Source of the DNA: Mesobacillus harenae | Lineage (GTDB): Bacteria > Bacillota > Bacilli > Bacillales > Cytobacillaceae | Direction: 5' to 3' | DNA: 64,000 bases | Assembly (NCBI RefSeq): GCF_013343715.1 | Contig: NZ_JABUNR010000025.1 | Span: 1-64,000, forward strand | Shown: piece by piece, positions 35,902-46,458 of the stretch | How the letters are laid out: each line of letters starts with the position of its first letter | How positions within the stretch are numbered: position 1 is the first letter of the stretch | Translations under genes and position numbers: made by a program | The notes under the pieces: generated by a model | Database searches by the model: none | Told to the model about the DNA's origin: nothing | What the model saw: the letters and a program-made list of their open reading frames with translations, nothing else

Positions 35902-37044
35902 TTGAAAAAGATTAGTTTATTAGGAGCAACTGGCTCGATTGGAGTCCAAACCTTAGATGTTATCAGGGAACATCCTGATCAGTTTAAGGTATGTGCACTG
36001 GCAGCAGGGCGCAATATCCAAGAGGTTCGTAAAATGATCTCTGAATTTAAACCAGAACTCGTTGCTGTTCAGGAAAAGTCCGCAGCAGAAACACTAAAAA
36101 CTGAGTTTCCAGGAATTCAATTCACATACGGAAATACTGGCCTTGAAGAAGTGGCTGTTTTTCATAAATCAGATGTCCTTGTTAATGCTGTTCTGGGAAG
36201 TGTCGGACTAAGTCCTACTTTAAAGGCAATCGAAGCGGGAAAAGTAATTGCGATTGCTAATAAAGAAACATTAGTAACAGCAGGTCATCTTGTTATGGAG
36301 GCTGTAAAAAGGAATAATGTGTCCATTCTTCCTGTTGATAGCGAACACTCTGCCATTTTTCAGGCTCTCCAGGGAGAGCGTGAGAAGAATATAGACCGGC
36401 TGATTTTAACAGCTTCTGGCGGAAGCTTTAGGGATCGGACAAGGGAAGAGCTTGCTAACGTAACGGTTGATGAAGCTTTAAACCATCCGAACTGGTCAAT
36501 GGGAGCAAAGATTACGATTGACTCAGCAACAATGATGAATAAAGGGCTTGAAGTGATTGAAGCCCATTGGCTGTTTTCAATGCCCTATCAAAAAATAGAT
36601 GTCGTTCTTCACCAAGAAAGCATCATTCATTCAATGATTGAGTTTCATGATAGCAGTATCATGGCGCAACTCGGAACACCAGATATGAGAGTGCCGATCC
36701 AATATGCCCTAACATTTCCCGATCGCCTTCCGCTTCATGGAGCAAAAAAGCTCAATTTAGCGGAAATCGGCAAACTGCATTTCAAGGAAATGGACTATAA
36801 CCGGTTTAAGTGCCTAAAATATGCATATGAAGCTGGCGAGGCTGGAGGCACGATGCCGACTGTTCTTAACGCCGCAAACGAAGCTGCTGTAGCCGCCTTT
36901 TTGGAAGGCAAAATTTCTTTCCTGCAAATCGAAGACTTGATAGAAAAAGCACTTAGCTCACATGAAATCATATCTAATCCTAGTCTTGAAATTATTCAAT
37001 CAGTGGATAAGGACACCCGAAACTTTGTGCACTCACTTCTATAA
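35902..37044 (+). CDS. dxr: 1-deoxy-D-xylulose 5-phosphate reductoisomerase
   Basis: Second step of the MEP isoprenoid pathway. 380 residues with NADPH-binding LLGATGSIGVQTLDVI, the metal/substrate segment LPVDSEHSAIFQ, and SMIEFHDSSIMAQLGTPDMR. TTG start at 35902 after AGGAG. Supplies precursors for the UppS product encoded just upstream. Confidence 0.97.
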   Translation: MKKISLLGATGSIGVQTLDVIREHPDQFKVCALAAGRNIQEVRKMISEFKPELVAVQEKSAAETLKTEFPGIQFTYGNTGLEEVAVFHKSDVLVNAVLGSVGLSPTLKAIEAGKVIAIANKETLVTAGHLVMEAVKRNNVSILPVDSEHSAIFQALQGEREKNIDRLILTASGGSFRDRTREELANVTVDEALNHPNWSMGAKITIDSATMMNKGLEVIEAHWLFSMPYQKIDVVLHQESIIHSMIEFHDSSIMAQLGTPDMRVPIQYALTFPDRLPLHGAKKLNLAEIGKLHFKEMDYNRFKCLKYAYEAGEAGGTMPTVLNAANEAAVAAFLEGKISFLQIEDLIEKALSSHEIISNPSLEIIQSVDKDTRNFVHSLL

Positions 37045-37060
37045 AAAAGGTGGTTAAATT

Positions 37061-38323
37061 TTGACTACAGTAATAGCGTTTATTGTCATTTTTGGCGCTC
37101 TCGTATTTTTTCATGAGCTAGGCCATTTAATCTTTGCTAAACGGGCAGGAATATTGTGCCGGGAGTTTGCAATCGGCTTTGGTCCTAAAATTTTTTCGCA
37201 TAAAAAAAATGAAACAACCTATACAGTCAGATTGCTGCCAATCGGGGGATTTGTCCGCATGGCCGGTGAAGATCCGGAAATGACAGAAATCAAGCCCGGA
37301 TACAGAATTGGGCTCCTGTTTAATGATGACAATACAGTTAGCAAAATTATTATTAATAATAAAGAAAAATTCCCGAATGCACGGGTAATTGAAGTTGAAC
37401 TGGCTGATATTGAACATGACCTCTTCATTAAGGGCTATGAAGAAGGCGATGACGATGAACAGCTAAAGATCTTTAAGATCAGCCCAAAAGCTGTTTTGGT
37501 TGAGGACGGAATTGAAAGCCAGATTGCTCCTTATGACAGACAGTTTGCTTCCAAGACACTTGGCCAAAGAACGATGGCCATCTTTGCTGGTCCTATGATG
37601 AACTTCATTCTTGCATTAGTTGTCTTCATCATTATTGCACTTGTTCAGGGAATCCCATCCAACGAACCTGTATTGGGACAAATAACCTCTGATGGTTCAG
37701 CCATAGAGGCTGGCCTTCAAGAAGGCGATGTTGTTAATAGTATCGAAGGTTCGGAAATTTCCAGCTGGACAGACGTCGTTGAAGTTGTCAGACAAAACCC
37801 AGGAAATGAATTAGAATTCTCCATTGACCGAAACGGTGAAACAATGGAGATACCAGTTACACCCGAAAACAGAGAGATTGAAGGGGAAAATATCGGGATT
37901 ATCGGTGTCTACAGCCCAATAGAAAAATCTCCGCTAAAATCAATCACTTACGGCTTTACTGAAACCTATTTCTGGACAAAAGAAATTATCTTTATGCTGG
38001 GCAAGCTTGTAACAGGTCAGTTCTCCATTGATATGTTATCTGGCCCTGTGGGAATCTATGTTTCAACAGATACCGTTGCTAAGTCAGGTATTTATTATCT
38101 AATGAAATGGGCTGGGATTTTGAGTATTAATCTCGGCATTATGAACCTGCTCCCAATTCCTGCCCTTGATGGTGGCCGATTAATGTTTTTTGCAGTTGAA
38201 GCAGTAAGAGGCAAGCCAATCGACCGGCATAAAGAGGGAATGGTTCACTTTGTTGGATTTGCCTTGCTCATGCTGCTCATGCTGGTTGTAACCTGGAATG
38301 ATATTCAGCGGTTCTTTTTATAA
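37061..38323 (+). CDS. rasP: Site-2 intramembrane metalloprotease RasP (RseP)
   Basis: Cuts anti-sigma factors and signal peptides inside the membrane. 420 residues: zinc motif HELGH at 18-22 in the first helix, PDZ domain about 205-275, and the NLLPIPALDGGRL motif in a late helix. The acidic insert around 85-150 is usual for Bacillus RasP. TTG start. Confidence 0.96.
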   Translation: MTTVIAFIVIFGALVFFHELGHLIFAKRAGILCREFAIGFGPKIFSHKKNETTYTVRLLPIGGFVRMAGEDPEMTEIKPGYRIGLLFNDDNTVSKIIINNKEKFPNARVIEVELADIEHDLFIKGYEEGDDDEQLKIFKISPKAVLVEDGIESQIAPYDRQFASKTLGQRTMAIFAGPMMNFILALVVFIIIALVQGIPSNEPVLGQITSDGSAIEAGLQEGDVVNSIEGSEISSWTDVVEVVRQNPGNELEFSIDRNGETMEIPVTPENREIEGENIGIIGVYSPIEKSPLKSITYGFTETYFWTKEIIFMLGKLVTGQFSIDMLSGPVGIYVSTDTVAKSGIYYLMKWAGILSINLGIMNLLPIPALDGGRLMFFAVEAVRGKPIDRHKEGMVHFVGFALLMLLMLVVTWNDIQRFFL

Positions 38324-38491
38324 ACAAACGCTGATATGTACTTTTCACACTAAAAAATAAAGTTCATAACAGAATGTCTGACTCAGAGCGACCGTTATTC
38401 TGCTACTATCAACAAATTAGTAAATGTCAGTATTATCTGTAACATAGCCTTGAAAAAAAGCTAAGTAAAAATCCTAGAAACGATCACTATT

Positions 38492-38602
38492 TAGCCCAAG
38501 CGCCATTGGCCGATGGCTTAAGACAATTGCTGAGGAAGGGAAAATCCTCTCCTGTCGCTCGTCTTAACCATAGTGCTGAGGACAGGTACGCAGGGCTTTT
38601 CT
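38492..38602. repeat. Diverged type B structured repeat upstream of proS
   Basis: Reverse-complement reading gives TAAGACGAGCG...CTCAGCAATTGTCTTAAGCC, with the same arm arrangement as the copies after frr and polC, but a different central hairpin (GAGGA/TCCTC). ATGG-TTAAGAC arms pair across the element. The rest of 38324-38623 shows no gene and no T-box. Confidence 0.6.
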
Positions 38603-38623
38603 TATTAAATGAGGTGCTAATTG

Positions 38624-40321
38624 ATGAAACAGAGTTCAATGTTTATTCCTACACTCAGAGAAGTTCCAGCTGATGCAGATATTAAAAGTCATCAGCTTCT
38701 TCTCCGGGCCGGCTTTATCCGCCAGACTGCAAGTGGGGTATACTCTTACTTGCCATTAGGTAAAAAAGTACTGCAAAAGGTAGAAAATATCGTTCGCGAA
38801 GAAATGAATAACGCGGGGGCTGTTGAGTTATTTATGCCAGCTCTTCAGCAGTCTGAACTTTGGCAAGAATCGGGCAGGTGGTATACCTACGGTCCTGAAT
38901 TAATGCGTATGAAGGATAGGCATGATCGGGATTTTGCCCTTGGTGCAACCCACGAAGAAGTAATTACTAGCCTTGTTCGTGACGAAGTGAAATCTTACAA
39001 GCGTCTTCCGCTGACTCTTTATCAAATTCAGACAAAGTTCCGCGATGAAAAACGTCCTCGCTTCGGCCTATTGCGCGGACGAGAATTTATAATGAAGGAC
39101 GCCTATTCTTTCCATGCAACTAAGGAAAGCTTGGATGAAATGTATGATAAGCTCTTTACGGCATATTCTAATGTATTCCGCCGCTGTGGACTTAACTTCA
39201 GGGCTGTCATTGCGGATTCTGGAGCAATGGGCGGAAAAGATACACATGAATTTATGGTACTGTCTGATGTGGGAGAAGACACAATCGCCTACTCCGATAC
39301 ATCTGATTATGCAGCAAATATTGAAATGGCTCCTGTAGTAACCTCTTACCAAAAAAGCGGTGAAACTTTAGCTGAACTGCAGAAAGTATATACGGAAAAT
39401 CAAAAAACGATTGAAGAAGTGTCCTCTTTCTTAGATATATCAGCAGAAAAATGCATTAAATCACTTTTATTTAAAATTGATGAAAAGCCAGTACTAGTTT
39501 TAGTACGAGGCGATCATGAAGTTAATGATATTAAGCTTAAAAATCTTTTTGAAGCGTCAATTGTCGAGCTTGCCAGTGCAGAAGAGACGAAGGAAATCAT
39601 CGGTGCTACAGTTGGATCAATTGGACCTGTTAATACGAAGATTGAAATTGTTGCAGACGAAGCGATCAAAGCTGTAGTCAATGGAGTGTGCGGTGCCAAC
39701 GAAGAGGATTACCATTTTATAAATGTTAACCCTGAACGCGACTTCAAGGTTCAATATGCTGACCTTCGCTTTATCCTTGAAGGAGACCCTTCTCCTGATG
39801 GCAATGGTACCATTACGTTTGCTAAAGGAATCGAAGTAGGGCATGTGTTTAAACTTGGGACAAGATATAGTGAAGCAATGAATGCAACATTCCTTGATGA
39901 AAACGGTCGTGCTCAAGCGATGATTATGGGCTGTTACGGCATTGGTGTCAGCAGAACTATGGCCGCCATTGCAGAGCAGTTCAATGATGAACAAGGATTA
40001 CTTTGGCCTAAGAATGTGACTCCTTTTGACGTTCACCTACTAGCGATTAATATGAAGGATGAAAATCAGGCCAGCCTTGCAGAAGAAATTTATTCAAGCT
40101 TAAAAAATGACCGGTTTGACGTACTAATGGATGACAGACAGGAACGGCCAGGCGTTAAGTTTGCCGACTCTGAGTTGATTGGTCTGCCTGTCCGTATTAC
40201 AGTTGGAAAAAAGGCTGCCGAAGGTATTGTGGAAGTGAAAATCCGCAAAACTGGCGAAATGCAGGAAGTTCATAAAGACGAATTAGCTCAAACTATCCAG
40301 ACGATTATTGATTCTTTATAA
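38624..40321 (+). CDS. proS: Prolyl-tRNA synthetase
   Basis: Class II synthetase of bacterial type, 565 residues. Motif 1/2 segments (RQTASGVYSYLPLGKK, FRDEKRPRFGLLRGREFIMKD), a YbaK-like editing insertion about 220-400, motif 3 (GCYGIGVSRTMAA), and the anticodon domain at the C terminus. TTG 38621 is in frame, but GAGGTG at 38611-38616 serves ATG 38624. Confidence 0.97.
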   Translation: MKQSSMFIPTLREVPADADIKSHQLLLRAGFIRQTASGVYSYLPLGKKVLQKVENIVREEMNNAGAVELFMPALQQSELWQESGRWYTYGPELMRMKDRHDRDFALGATHEEVITSLVRDEVKSYKRLPLTLYQIQTKFRDEKRPRFGLLRGREFIMKDAYSFHATKESLDEMYDKLFTAYSNVFRRCGLNFRAVIADSGAMGGKDTHEFMVLSDVGEDTIAYSDTSDYAANIEMAPVVTSYQKSGETLAELQKVYTENQKTIEEVSSFLDISAEKCIKSLLFKIDEKPVLVLVRGDHEVNDIKLKNLFEASIVELASAEETKEIIGATVGSIGPVNTKIEIVADEAIKAVVNGVCGANEEDYHFINVNPERDFKVQYADLRFILEGDPSPDGNGTITFAKGIEVGHVFKLGTRYSEAMNATFLDENGRAQAMIMGCYGIGVSRTMAAIAEQFNDEQGLLWPKNVTPFDVHLLAINMKDENQASLAEEIYSSLKNDRFDVLMDDRQERPGVKFADSELIGLPVRITVGKKAAEGIVEVKIRKTGEMQEVHKDELAQTIQTIIDSL

Positions 40322-40481
40322 AAAGAAAAGCACAGGCGATTCGATGTAGTACACTTTATACTGGGGTAATGGAGCTGGATGCGTCGCATACGATTATCCG
40401 TACATCATAGTTTCCTGAACTGTAGAGAACATCTAATGGGTTCGGTTTTCGAATACAAAAACTAAATTAGCTTACCAATTA

Positions 40482-40519
40482 GCAGTCCTATTCGCAACTG
40501 AATTAGACTGCTTCTTTTT
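40482..40519 (+). terminator. Probable terminator after proS
   Basis: GCAGTC (40482-40487) pairs with GACTGC (40506-40511), with an inner ATTC/GAAT stem, followed by TTCTTTTT. Confidence 0.55.
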
Positions 40520-41024
40520 ATTGGTCTTTAATAGATTGAACGGTGGAAAAAGGCCCTGTAGTTCGCACTCTTTTTAACATGATGACCTAAAATTTTGTCA
40601 GCGTGAGATTTATGCTTTGGATATGCCAATATTTAACTACGGATTGATGTTGATGCTGTTAACGGTGTACAGGGAGGGGGATAAATTTCTTTTCCATTAT
40701 TCAATAACCAGTGATCTATAAATTAAGCGGAGATTATCCCGTTATACTGAAGAATAGAGGTCGGTTGGGGATATATAAGCGGAAGTTTTCCCGTTAAGTA
40801 AGGCAAGATGATCAATTTTCATGTTTATGGAGCAACTAGGCGGAATCTCTCCCTCTATATAAGCTAACTTTCATGTTTTTTCCTACTTAAGAGAAATTTC
40901 TCCGCTTATTTATCAACCTCTCAGTTGACCTCCTCTGGTCCGTGAGAATCTGCTCTTTAGTAGTTGGGTTGGGCAAAATTTTGAAGGAGAGGAGGCACCG
41001 CTATCAAACAAGGTTAAGACGGGT
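40520..41024. other. Non-coding region between proS and polC with palindromic AAGCGGA repeats
   Basis: No ORF of note. TTAAGCGGAGATTATCCCGTT (about 40726-40746), TATAAGCGGAAGTTTTCCCGTT (about 40776-40797) and a GCGGAAT variant near 40841 are direct repeats; AATTTCTCCGCTTATTTAT near 40894-40912 is an inverted copy. Such AAGCGGA motifs look like Bacillaceae intergenic repeats. A motif like the T-box core (GGAGGCACCGCT, about 40990-41002) lacks the TGG needed for tRNA pairing. Confidence 0.5.
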
Positions 41025-41062
41025 AAAAAAATGCTTGGAGCATTGTCTCCAAGCATTTTTTT
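41025..41062 (+). terminator. Perfect bidirectional terminator upstream of polC
   Basis: Sixteen-base perfect stem (41025-41040 with 41047-41062), loop CATTGT, seven A before and seven T after. No gene directly precedes it on either strand, so which transcript it ends is unclear. 41063-41349 shows no gene. Confidence 0.85.
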
Positions 41063-41370
41063 GCTAATTTACTTACCAATTTGCTTTTAACTCTAGTGCG
41101 AATTGTTATACGAATGCGAATTTTGTACTTCAAACAGAATCATTTAGAGAACATCTCGGCAGCTTTTGCTGTTTCGTTATGTCTCAACAGGTTTGCTCTA
41201 TTGCGTGATGGAATTGGATCTAGATCACATTCTTAGGGGGAGTATGAAAAACAATTTTTGACCGGTGTACCAATTAAAATTGCCCATTGCACATTTGTGT
41301 ATACTGGATGATTCCCACAGTAATTTCCTTGTTTTTCTGGGTATAAATCGATAAATAGATAGTTGCTTTA

Positions 41371-41379
41371 TGTTATAAT
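41371..41379 (+). promoter_or_regulatory. Extended -10 promoter for polC
   Basis: TGT directly before a consensus TATAAT (41374-41379). The -35 region is poor, which extended -10 promoters tolerate. Start expected near 41386, about 65 bases before polC. Confidence 0.6.
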
Positions 41380-41449
41380 TACGTGTGTTTTAAAGTGTTC
41401 TACTTACGAAAGCAATCTATTATAGATGAGTTAAAAGGGAGAGAAAAGG

Positions 41450-44400
41450 ATGAACGAACTTTCCTCCGGGAGAAAAGAGAGATTTCAACTCTTGCTGCAA
41501 CAGCTGGAATTGACGGAAGATGCGATCGTACCTCATTTTTATAACGCCCAAATAGAAAAAGTGGTCATCGAAAAAAAGGCGAAAAGATGGCACTTTTATT
41601 TTCTGTTTGAGCAAATTATTCCATGCAGTATTTTTACCCGTTTTACTACCCAGCTTGAGCGCACGTTTTCTCCGATTGCCAATATTTCATTTACCATTCA
41701 GGTAACAAACCCTGCTTTTTCAGAAGAAACTATTGTGGATTATTGGAAAAACTGTGTTCAGGAAATCGACGGAATTTCCCCGCCGCTTCTTAAGCTTTTA
41801 AACGAACAGCAGCCAAGAGTCCAAGGCAATAAACTGGTGCTGAATGTTAGAAATGAGACTGAAGGACTGGCCATTAAACGGAAATATGCAGATGTACTGG
41901 CGGGAATCTACCAAACATTTGGGTTTCCAGCCCTCTCATTTGATACGGAAGTTAAAGAGAATGGACAAAACGAAGATTATACTCAATTTTTAAAGGCTAA
42001 AGAAAAAGAAGATCAGGAACGAGCCCTTCTCGCAATGGTAGAAATGCAGAAGAAAGAATCTGAGAAAGACAGTGGCGGCTCTCATGAAGGCCCTGTAAAC
42101 ATCGGATTAACAATTAAGGGCGATGCCGACTTCCGTAAACTGGAGGATATCGTTGACGAAGAGCGCAGAATCGCGGTCGAAGGCTATGTCTTTTTTGCAG
42201 AAACAAAAGAACTGCGGAGCGGAAGAACTCTTCTAACCTTTAAAATTACAGATTATACGAGCTCTATCCTAGTTAAAATGTTTTCACGTGACAAAGAGGA
42301 TGCGAGCGTGTTCCAGAGAGTTAAAAAAGGAATGTGGCTAAGGGTTCGAGGCAGCGTGCAAAACGACACGTTTGTAAGAGACTTGATTATGATGGGCAAT
42401 GATGTCAACGAAATTAAGCCTCTTGAAAGACAGGATACGGCTCCAGAGGGAGAAAAGCGTGTTGAGCTTCACCTTCATACTCCAATGAGCCAGATGGATG
42501 CAGTATCGCCTGTAAGTGCACTTATTGCCCAGGCGAAAAAATGGGGACATAAAGCAGTTGCAGTAACCGACCATGCTGTTTTACAATCCTTCCCTGAAGC
42601 ATATGGGGCAGGTAAGAAGAACGATATAAAAATCCTGTATGGGCTAGAGGCAAACCTTATTGATGATGGGGTTCCGATTGCCTACAACGAGAAACACAGA
42701 TTGCTTGCAGATGATACGTATGTTGTTTTTGACGTAGAAACAACCGGGCTCTCGGCGGTATATGATAAAATCATTGAGCTTGCCGCTGTTAAAATAAGAG
42801 ATGGGGAAATCATTGACCGATTTGAATCCTTCGCTAACCCTCATCATCCGTTGTCTGCGACAACAATTAATCTTACCGGAATTACGGATGATCTGGTCGA
42901 AAATGCTCCTGAAATTGAAGATGTTCTAAAGAGGTTTCATGAGTGGAGCGGACAGGATATCCTTGTTGCACACAATGCCAGCTTTGACATGGGCTTTCTG
43001 AATGTCGGCTATAAGAGGATCGGCTATGAAAAAGCAGCAAATCCAGTTATTGATACCCTTGAGCTGGCACGTTTTCTGTACCCTGACATGAAAAACCACC
43101 GCCTAAACACACTCGCCAAGAAATTTGATGTCGAGCTAACCCAGCATCACCGCGCCATTTATGATGCTGAAGCAACAGGCTATCTGCTTATGAAAATGCT
43201 GAAAGATGCACTGGCAAAAGAAATCGAGTACCATGACCAGCTCAATGATAACATGGGACAGGGAACAGCCTATAAGCGGGCTCGCCCCTACCATTGTACT
43301 TTGCTTGCTCAAAATGAAACTGGCTTGAAAAATCTGTTTAAGCTTGTCAGTATATCGCATATGAACTATTTCTTTAGGGTTCCGCGGATCCCTAGGTCAC
43401 TCCTGCAGAAACACCGCGAAGGCCTGCTTGTCGGTTCAGGCTGCGCAAAAGGTGAAGTGTTTGAGGGGATGATGCAGAAATCTCCGGATGAAGTGGAAGA
43501 AACAGCTCGGTTTTATGACTATCTCGAGGTTCAGCCAAAGCAAGTGTATGCTCATTTGCTTGAACTAGAGTTAGTGAGGGATGAAAAGGCTCTAGAAGAA
43601 ATTATCGGGAATATCGTAAAACTTGGTGAAAAACTGGAGCTACCAGTTGCAGCAACTGGCAATGTCCATTATCTTAATGAGAATGATAAGATCTATCGAA
43701 AAATATTAGTAAACTCTCAAGGCGGGGCTAACCCCCTGAATCGTCATAAGCTGCCAGATGTTCATTTCAGGACAACAAATGACATGCTTAGTGCCTTTTC
43801 GTTTTTAGGCTCGGAAAAAGCAAAAGAAATTGTTGTGGAAAACACCAATAAAATTGCTGATATGATCGATACCATCAAGCCGATTAAGGACGACTTGTAC
43901 ACACCGAAAATTGAAGGTGCGGACGAGGAAATGCGCTCAATGAGCTACGGGATGGCCCGGAAAATCTACGGGGACAATCTACCAGAGATTGTCGAAGCCC
44001 GACTTGAAAAAGAACTAAAAAGTATTATTGGCCATGGGTTTGCAGTTATTTATCTGATCTCTCATAAGCTGGTAAAAAAATCGCTTAATGATGGTTATCT
44101 TGTTGGTTCACGTGGATCGGTTGGATCCTCATTCGTCGCAACGATGACTGAAATTACAGAAGTTAACCCGCTTCCGCCGCATTATGTATGCCCTGCATGC
44201 AAGCATTCAGAATTCTTTAACGATGGATCAGTCGGGTCAGGCTTTGACTTGCCTGATAAGGACTGCCCTGAATGCGGCGGCACCTATAAAAAAGACGGAC
44301 ATGATATTCCATTTGAAACGTTCCTTGGATTTAAAGGGGACAAGGTTCCCGATATCGACTTGAACTTCTCTGGTGAATATCAGCCTCGCGCTCATAACTA

Positions 44401-45769
44401 TACGAAGGTTCTGTTCGGTGAAGACAATGTATTCCGTGCCGGAACAATTGGTACTGTCGCTGACAAGACGGCTTTTGGTTACGTAAAAGCCTATCAGCAG
44501 GATAATAACCTTCAGTTGCGCGGAGCGGAAATTGATCGCCTGGCATCAGGCTGTACCGGAGTAAAAAGAAACACCGGCCAGCATCCTGGCGGAATCATAG
44601 TTGTTCCAGACTATATGGATATTTACGATTTTTCACCAATACAATTCCCTGCTGACGATACGGAATCTCAGTGGAAAACAACGCATTTTGACTTCCATTC
44701 CATTCATGACAATTTGCTGAAGCTTGATATTCTTGGACACGATGACCCGACAGTAATTCGTATGCTTCAGGATCTCAGCGGAATTGATCCGAAGACGATT
44801 CCAACTGATGACCCTGAGGTAATGAAGATTTTCAGTGGAACTGAATCACTTGGAGTCACGCAAGAACAAATCATGTGTAAAACAGGAACGCTTGGCATTC
44901 CCGAATTTGGTACCAGATTCGTTCGTCAGATGCTAGAAGATACGAAACCAACAACCTTCTCAGAGCTTGTCCAGATTTCAGGGCTCTCTCATGGGACAGA
45001 TGTTTGGCTAGGTAATGCTCAGGAATTGATTCATGATAATACATGTACGCTGAGTGAAGTAATTGGGTGCCGGGATGATATCATGGTGTATTTAATATAC
45101 CAAGGACTGGAACCCTCATTAGCTTTTAAAATTATGGAGTCTGTCCGTAAAGGTAAAGGCCTAAGTGATGATATGGAAGAAGAAATGCGCAAAAACAATG
45201 TGCCTGAATGGTATATCAGTTCATGCAAGAAGATTAAATATATGTTCCCGAAAGCTCACGCAGCTGCATACGTACTAATGGCCGTAAGGATTGCTTATTT
45301 CAAAGTCCATAATCCGCTTCTTTATTACGCAGCTTATTTTACAGTCAGAGCAGAGGATTTCGATGTCGATGCGATGGTGCGGGGATCACAAAGCATCCGG
45401 GCAAAAATTGAAGAAATTAATGCTAAAGGGCTTGATGCTTCTCCAAAGGAAAAGAACTTGCTGACCGTTATGGAGCTCGCTTTGGAAATGTGCGAGCGAG
45501 GGTTTAATTTTAAAAAGGTCGATTTGTACAAATCTAGTGCGACTGAGTTCCTTATCGATGGCAACGCGCTGATTCCACCATTTAACTCGATCCCAGGACT
45601 TGGTACGAATGCTGCGCTGAACATTGTAAAGGCTCGCCAGGATGGCGAATTTTTGTCAAAAGAGGATTTACAGCAGCGCGGTAAGATTTCGAAAACAATT
45701 CTTGAATATCTTGATAACCACGGCTGCCTGGAGTCTATGCCTGATCAAAACCAATTATCATTATTCTAA
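41450..45769 (+). CDS. polC: DNA polymerase III alpha subunit, Gram-positive PolC
   Basis: Replicative polymerase with built-in proofreading. 1439 residues: N-terminal domain, OB fold about 220-330, PHP domain (H341, H343 in ELHLHTPMSQMDA) split by a DEDD exonuclease (D428/E430 in VFDVETTG), zinc motif (C914, C917, later CPEC), catalytic acids D968/D970 (PDIDLNF), and a helix-hairpin-helix end. AAGGGAG precedes the ATG. PolC is diagnostic for low-GC Firmicutes. Confidence 0.98.
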   Translation: MNELSSGRKERFQLLLQQLELTEDAIVPHFYNAQIEKVVIEKKAKRWHFYFLFEQIIPCSIFTRFTTQLERTFSPIANISFTIQVTNPAFSEETIVDYWKNCVQEIDGISPPLLKLLNEQQPRVQGNKLVLNVRNETEGLAIKRKYADVLAGIYQTFGFPALSFDTEVKENGQNEDYTQFLKAKEKEDQERALLAMVEMQKKESEKDSGGSHEGPVNIGLTIKGDADFRKLEDIVDEERRIAVEGYVFFAETKELRSGRTLLTFKITDYTSSILVKMFSRDKEDASVFQRVKKGMWLRVRGSVQNDTFVRDLIMMGNDVNEIKPLERQDTAPEGEKRVELHLHTPMSQMDAVSPVSALIAQAKKWGHKAVAVTDHAVLQSFPEAYGAGKKNDIKILYGLEANLIDDGVPIAYNEKHRLLADDTYVVFDVETTGLSAVYDKIIELAAVKIRDGEIIDRFESFANPHHPLSATTINLTGITDDLVENAPEIEDVLKRFHEWSGQDILVAHNASFDMGFLNVGYKRIGYEKAANPVIDTLELARFLYPDMKNHRLNTLAKKFDVELTQHHRAIYDAEATGYLLMKMLKDALAKEIEYHDQLNDNMGQGTAYKRARPYHCTLLAQNETGLKNLFKLVSISHMNYFFRVPRIPRSLLQKHREGLLVGSGCAKGEVFEGMMQKSPDEVEETARFYDYLEVQPKQVYAHLLELELVRDEKALEEIIGNIVKLGEKLELPVAATGNVHYLNENDKIYRKILVNSQGGANPLNRHKLPDVHFRTTNDMLSAFSFLGSEKAKEIVVENTNKIADMIDTIKPIKDDLYTPKIEGADEEMRSMSYGMARKIYGDNLPEIVEARLEKELKSIIGHGFAVIYLISHKLVKKSLNDGYLVGSRGSVGSSFVATMTEITEVNPLPPHYVCPACKHSEFFNDGSVGSGFDLPDKDCPECGGTYKKDGHDIPFETFLGFKGDKVPDIDLNFSGEYQPRAHNYTKVLFGEDNVFRAGTIGTVADKTAFGYVKAYQQDNNLQLRGAEIDRLASGCTGVKRNTGQHPGGIIVVPDYMDIYDFSPIQFPADDTESQWKTTHFDFHSIHDNLLKLDILGHDDPTVIRMLQDLSGIDPKTIPTDDPEVMKIFSGTESLGVTQEQIMCKTGTLGIPEFGTRFVRQMLEDTKPTTFSELVQISGLSHGTDVWLGNAQELIHDNTCTLSEVIGCRDDIMVYLIYQGLEPSLAFKIMESVRKGKGLSDDMEEEMRKNNVPEWYISSCKKIKYMFPKAHAAAYVLMAVRIAYFKVHNPLLYYAAYFTVRAEDFDVDAMVRGSQSIRAKIEEINAKGLDASPKEKNLLTVMELALEMCERGFNFKKVDLYKSSATEFLIDGNALIPPFNSIPGLGTNAALNIVKARQDGEFLSKEDLQQRGKISKTILEYLDNHGCLESMPDQNQLSLF

Positions 45770-45879
45770 ACGGGTGAGTTCGATATTCTTCTACTGAAAG
45801 GTACTGCATTTGCAGTGCCTTTTCTTATTAGTAGATGCATTCATAGAATATGACTTTTATGACTGGACAACCGGTTCCG

Positions 45880-46363
45880 CCTTTCATTGTCTGGCTTCAG
45901 CGGTTAGTCCCTCGAGTCGCTTCGGTCCTGCGGATGAAGTCAAAGAACGACTTCACCCTCAGGCCCTCCAGCGCTAGTCGGGACTGGACAACCGCTTCTG
46001 CCTTTCATTGTCTGGCTCCGCCTCCTAGGGGCTGGGGTCATAAGCCAATCGCCTCTGAAGGCAAAGAACGCCTTCTGCCAGTGCTCGTCTTATGCCTGTC
46101 GCCCCTGGACAGTCGGCTCCGCCTTTCATTGTCTGGCTTCAGCGGTTAGTCCCTCGAGTCGCTTCGGTCCTGCGGATGAAGTCAAAGAACGACTTCACCC
46201 TCAGGCCCTCCAGCGCTAGTCGGGACTGGACAACCGCTTCTGCCTTTCATTGTCTGGCTCCGCCTCCTAGGGGCTGGGGGCATAAGCCAATCGCCTCTGA
46301 AGGCAAAGAACGCCTTCTGCCAGCGCTCGTCTTATGCCTGTCGCCCCTGGACAGTCGGCTCTG
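45880..46363. repeat. 242-bp tandem duplication made of type A and type B structured repeats
   Basis: Copy 1 at 45880-46121 and copy 2 at 46122-46363 differ at only three positions by eye. Each unit joins a type A repeat (hairpin GAAGTC-AAAGAAC-GACTTC) to a type B repeat (GAAGGC-AAAGAAC-GCCTTC). Two near-identical open frames that cross it are by-products of the duplication, not genes. Confidence 0.85.
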
Positions 46364-46458
46364 CCTTTCTGGTTTGCATAAAATATCTGGTTATGTTATA
46401 TTTTTATTGGAAATACTAAGGATAACTCGGCAGAAGAGAGTGGGGAAACCCACTCTTT

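Noticed and set aside
40985..41062. T-box riboswitch-like motif (GGAGGCACCGCT) followed by a terminator
   Set aside because: The TGG of the T-box bulge is changed to AGG, no stem I or specifier loop is visible, and the terminator stem does not share sequence with the motif. No aminoacyl or amino-acid gene follows.
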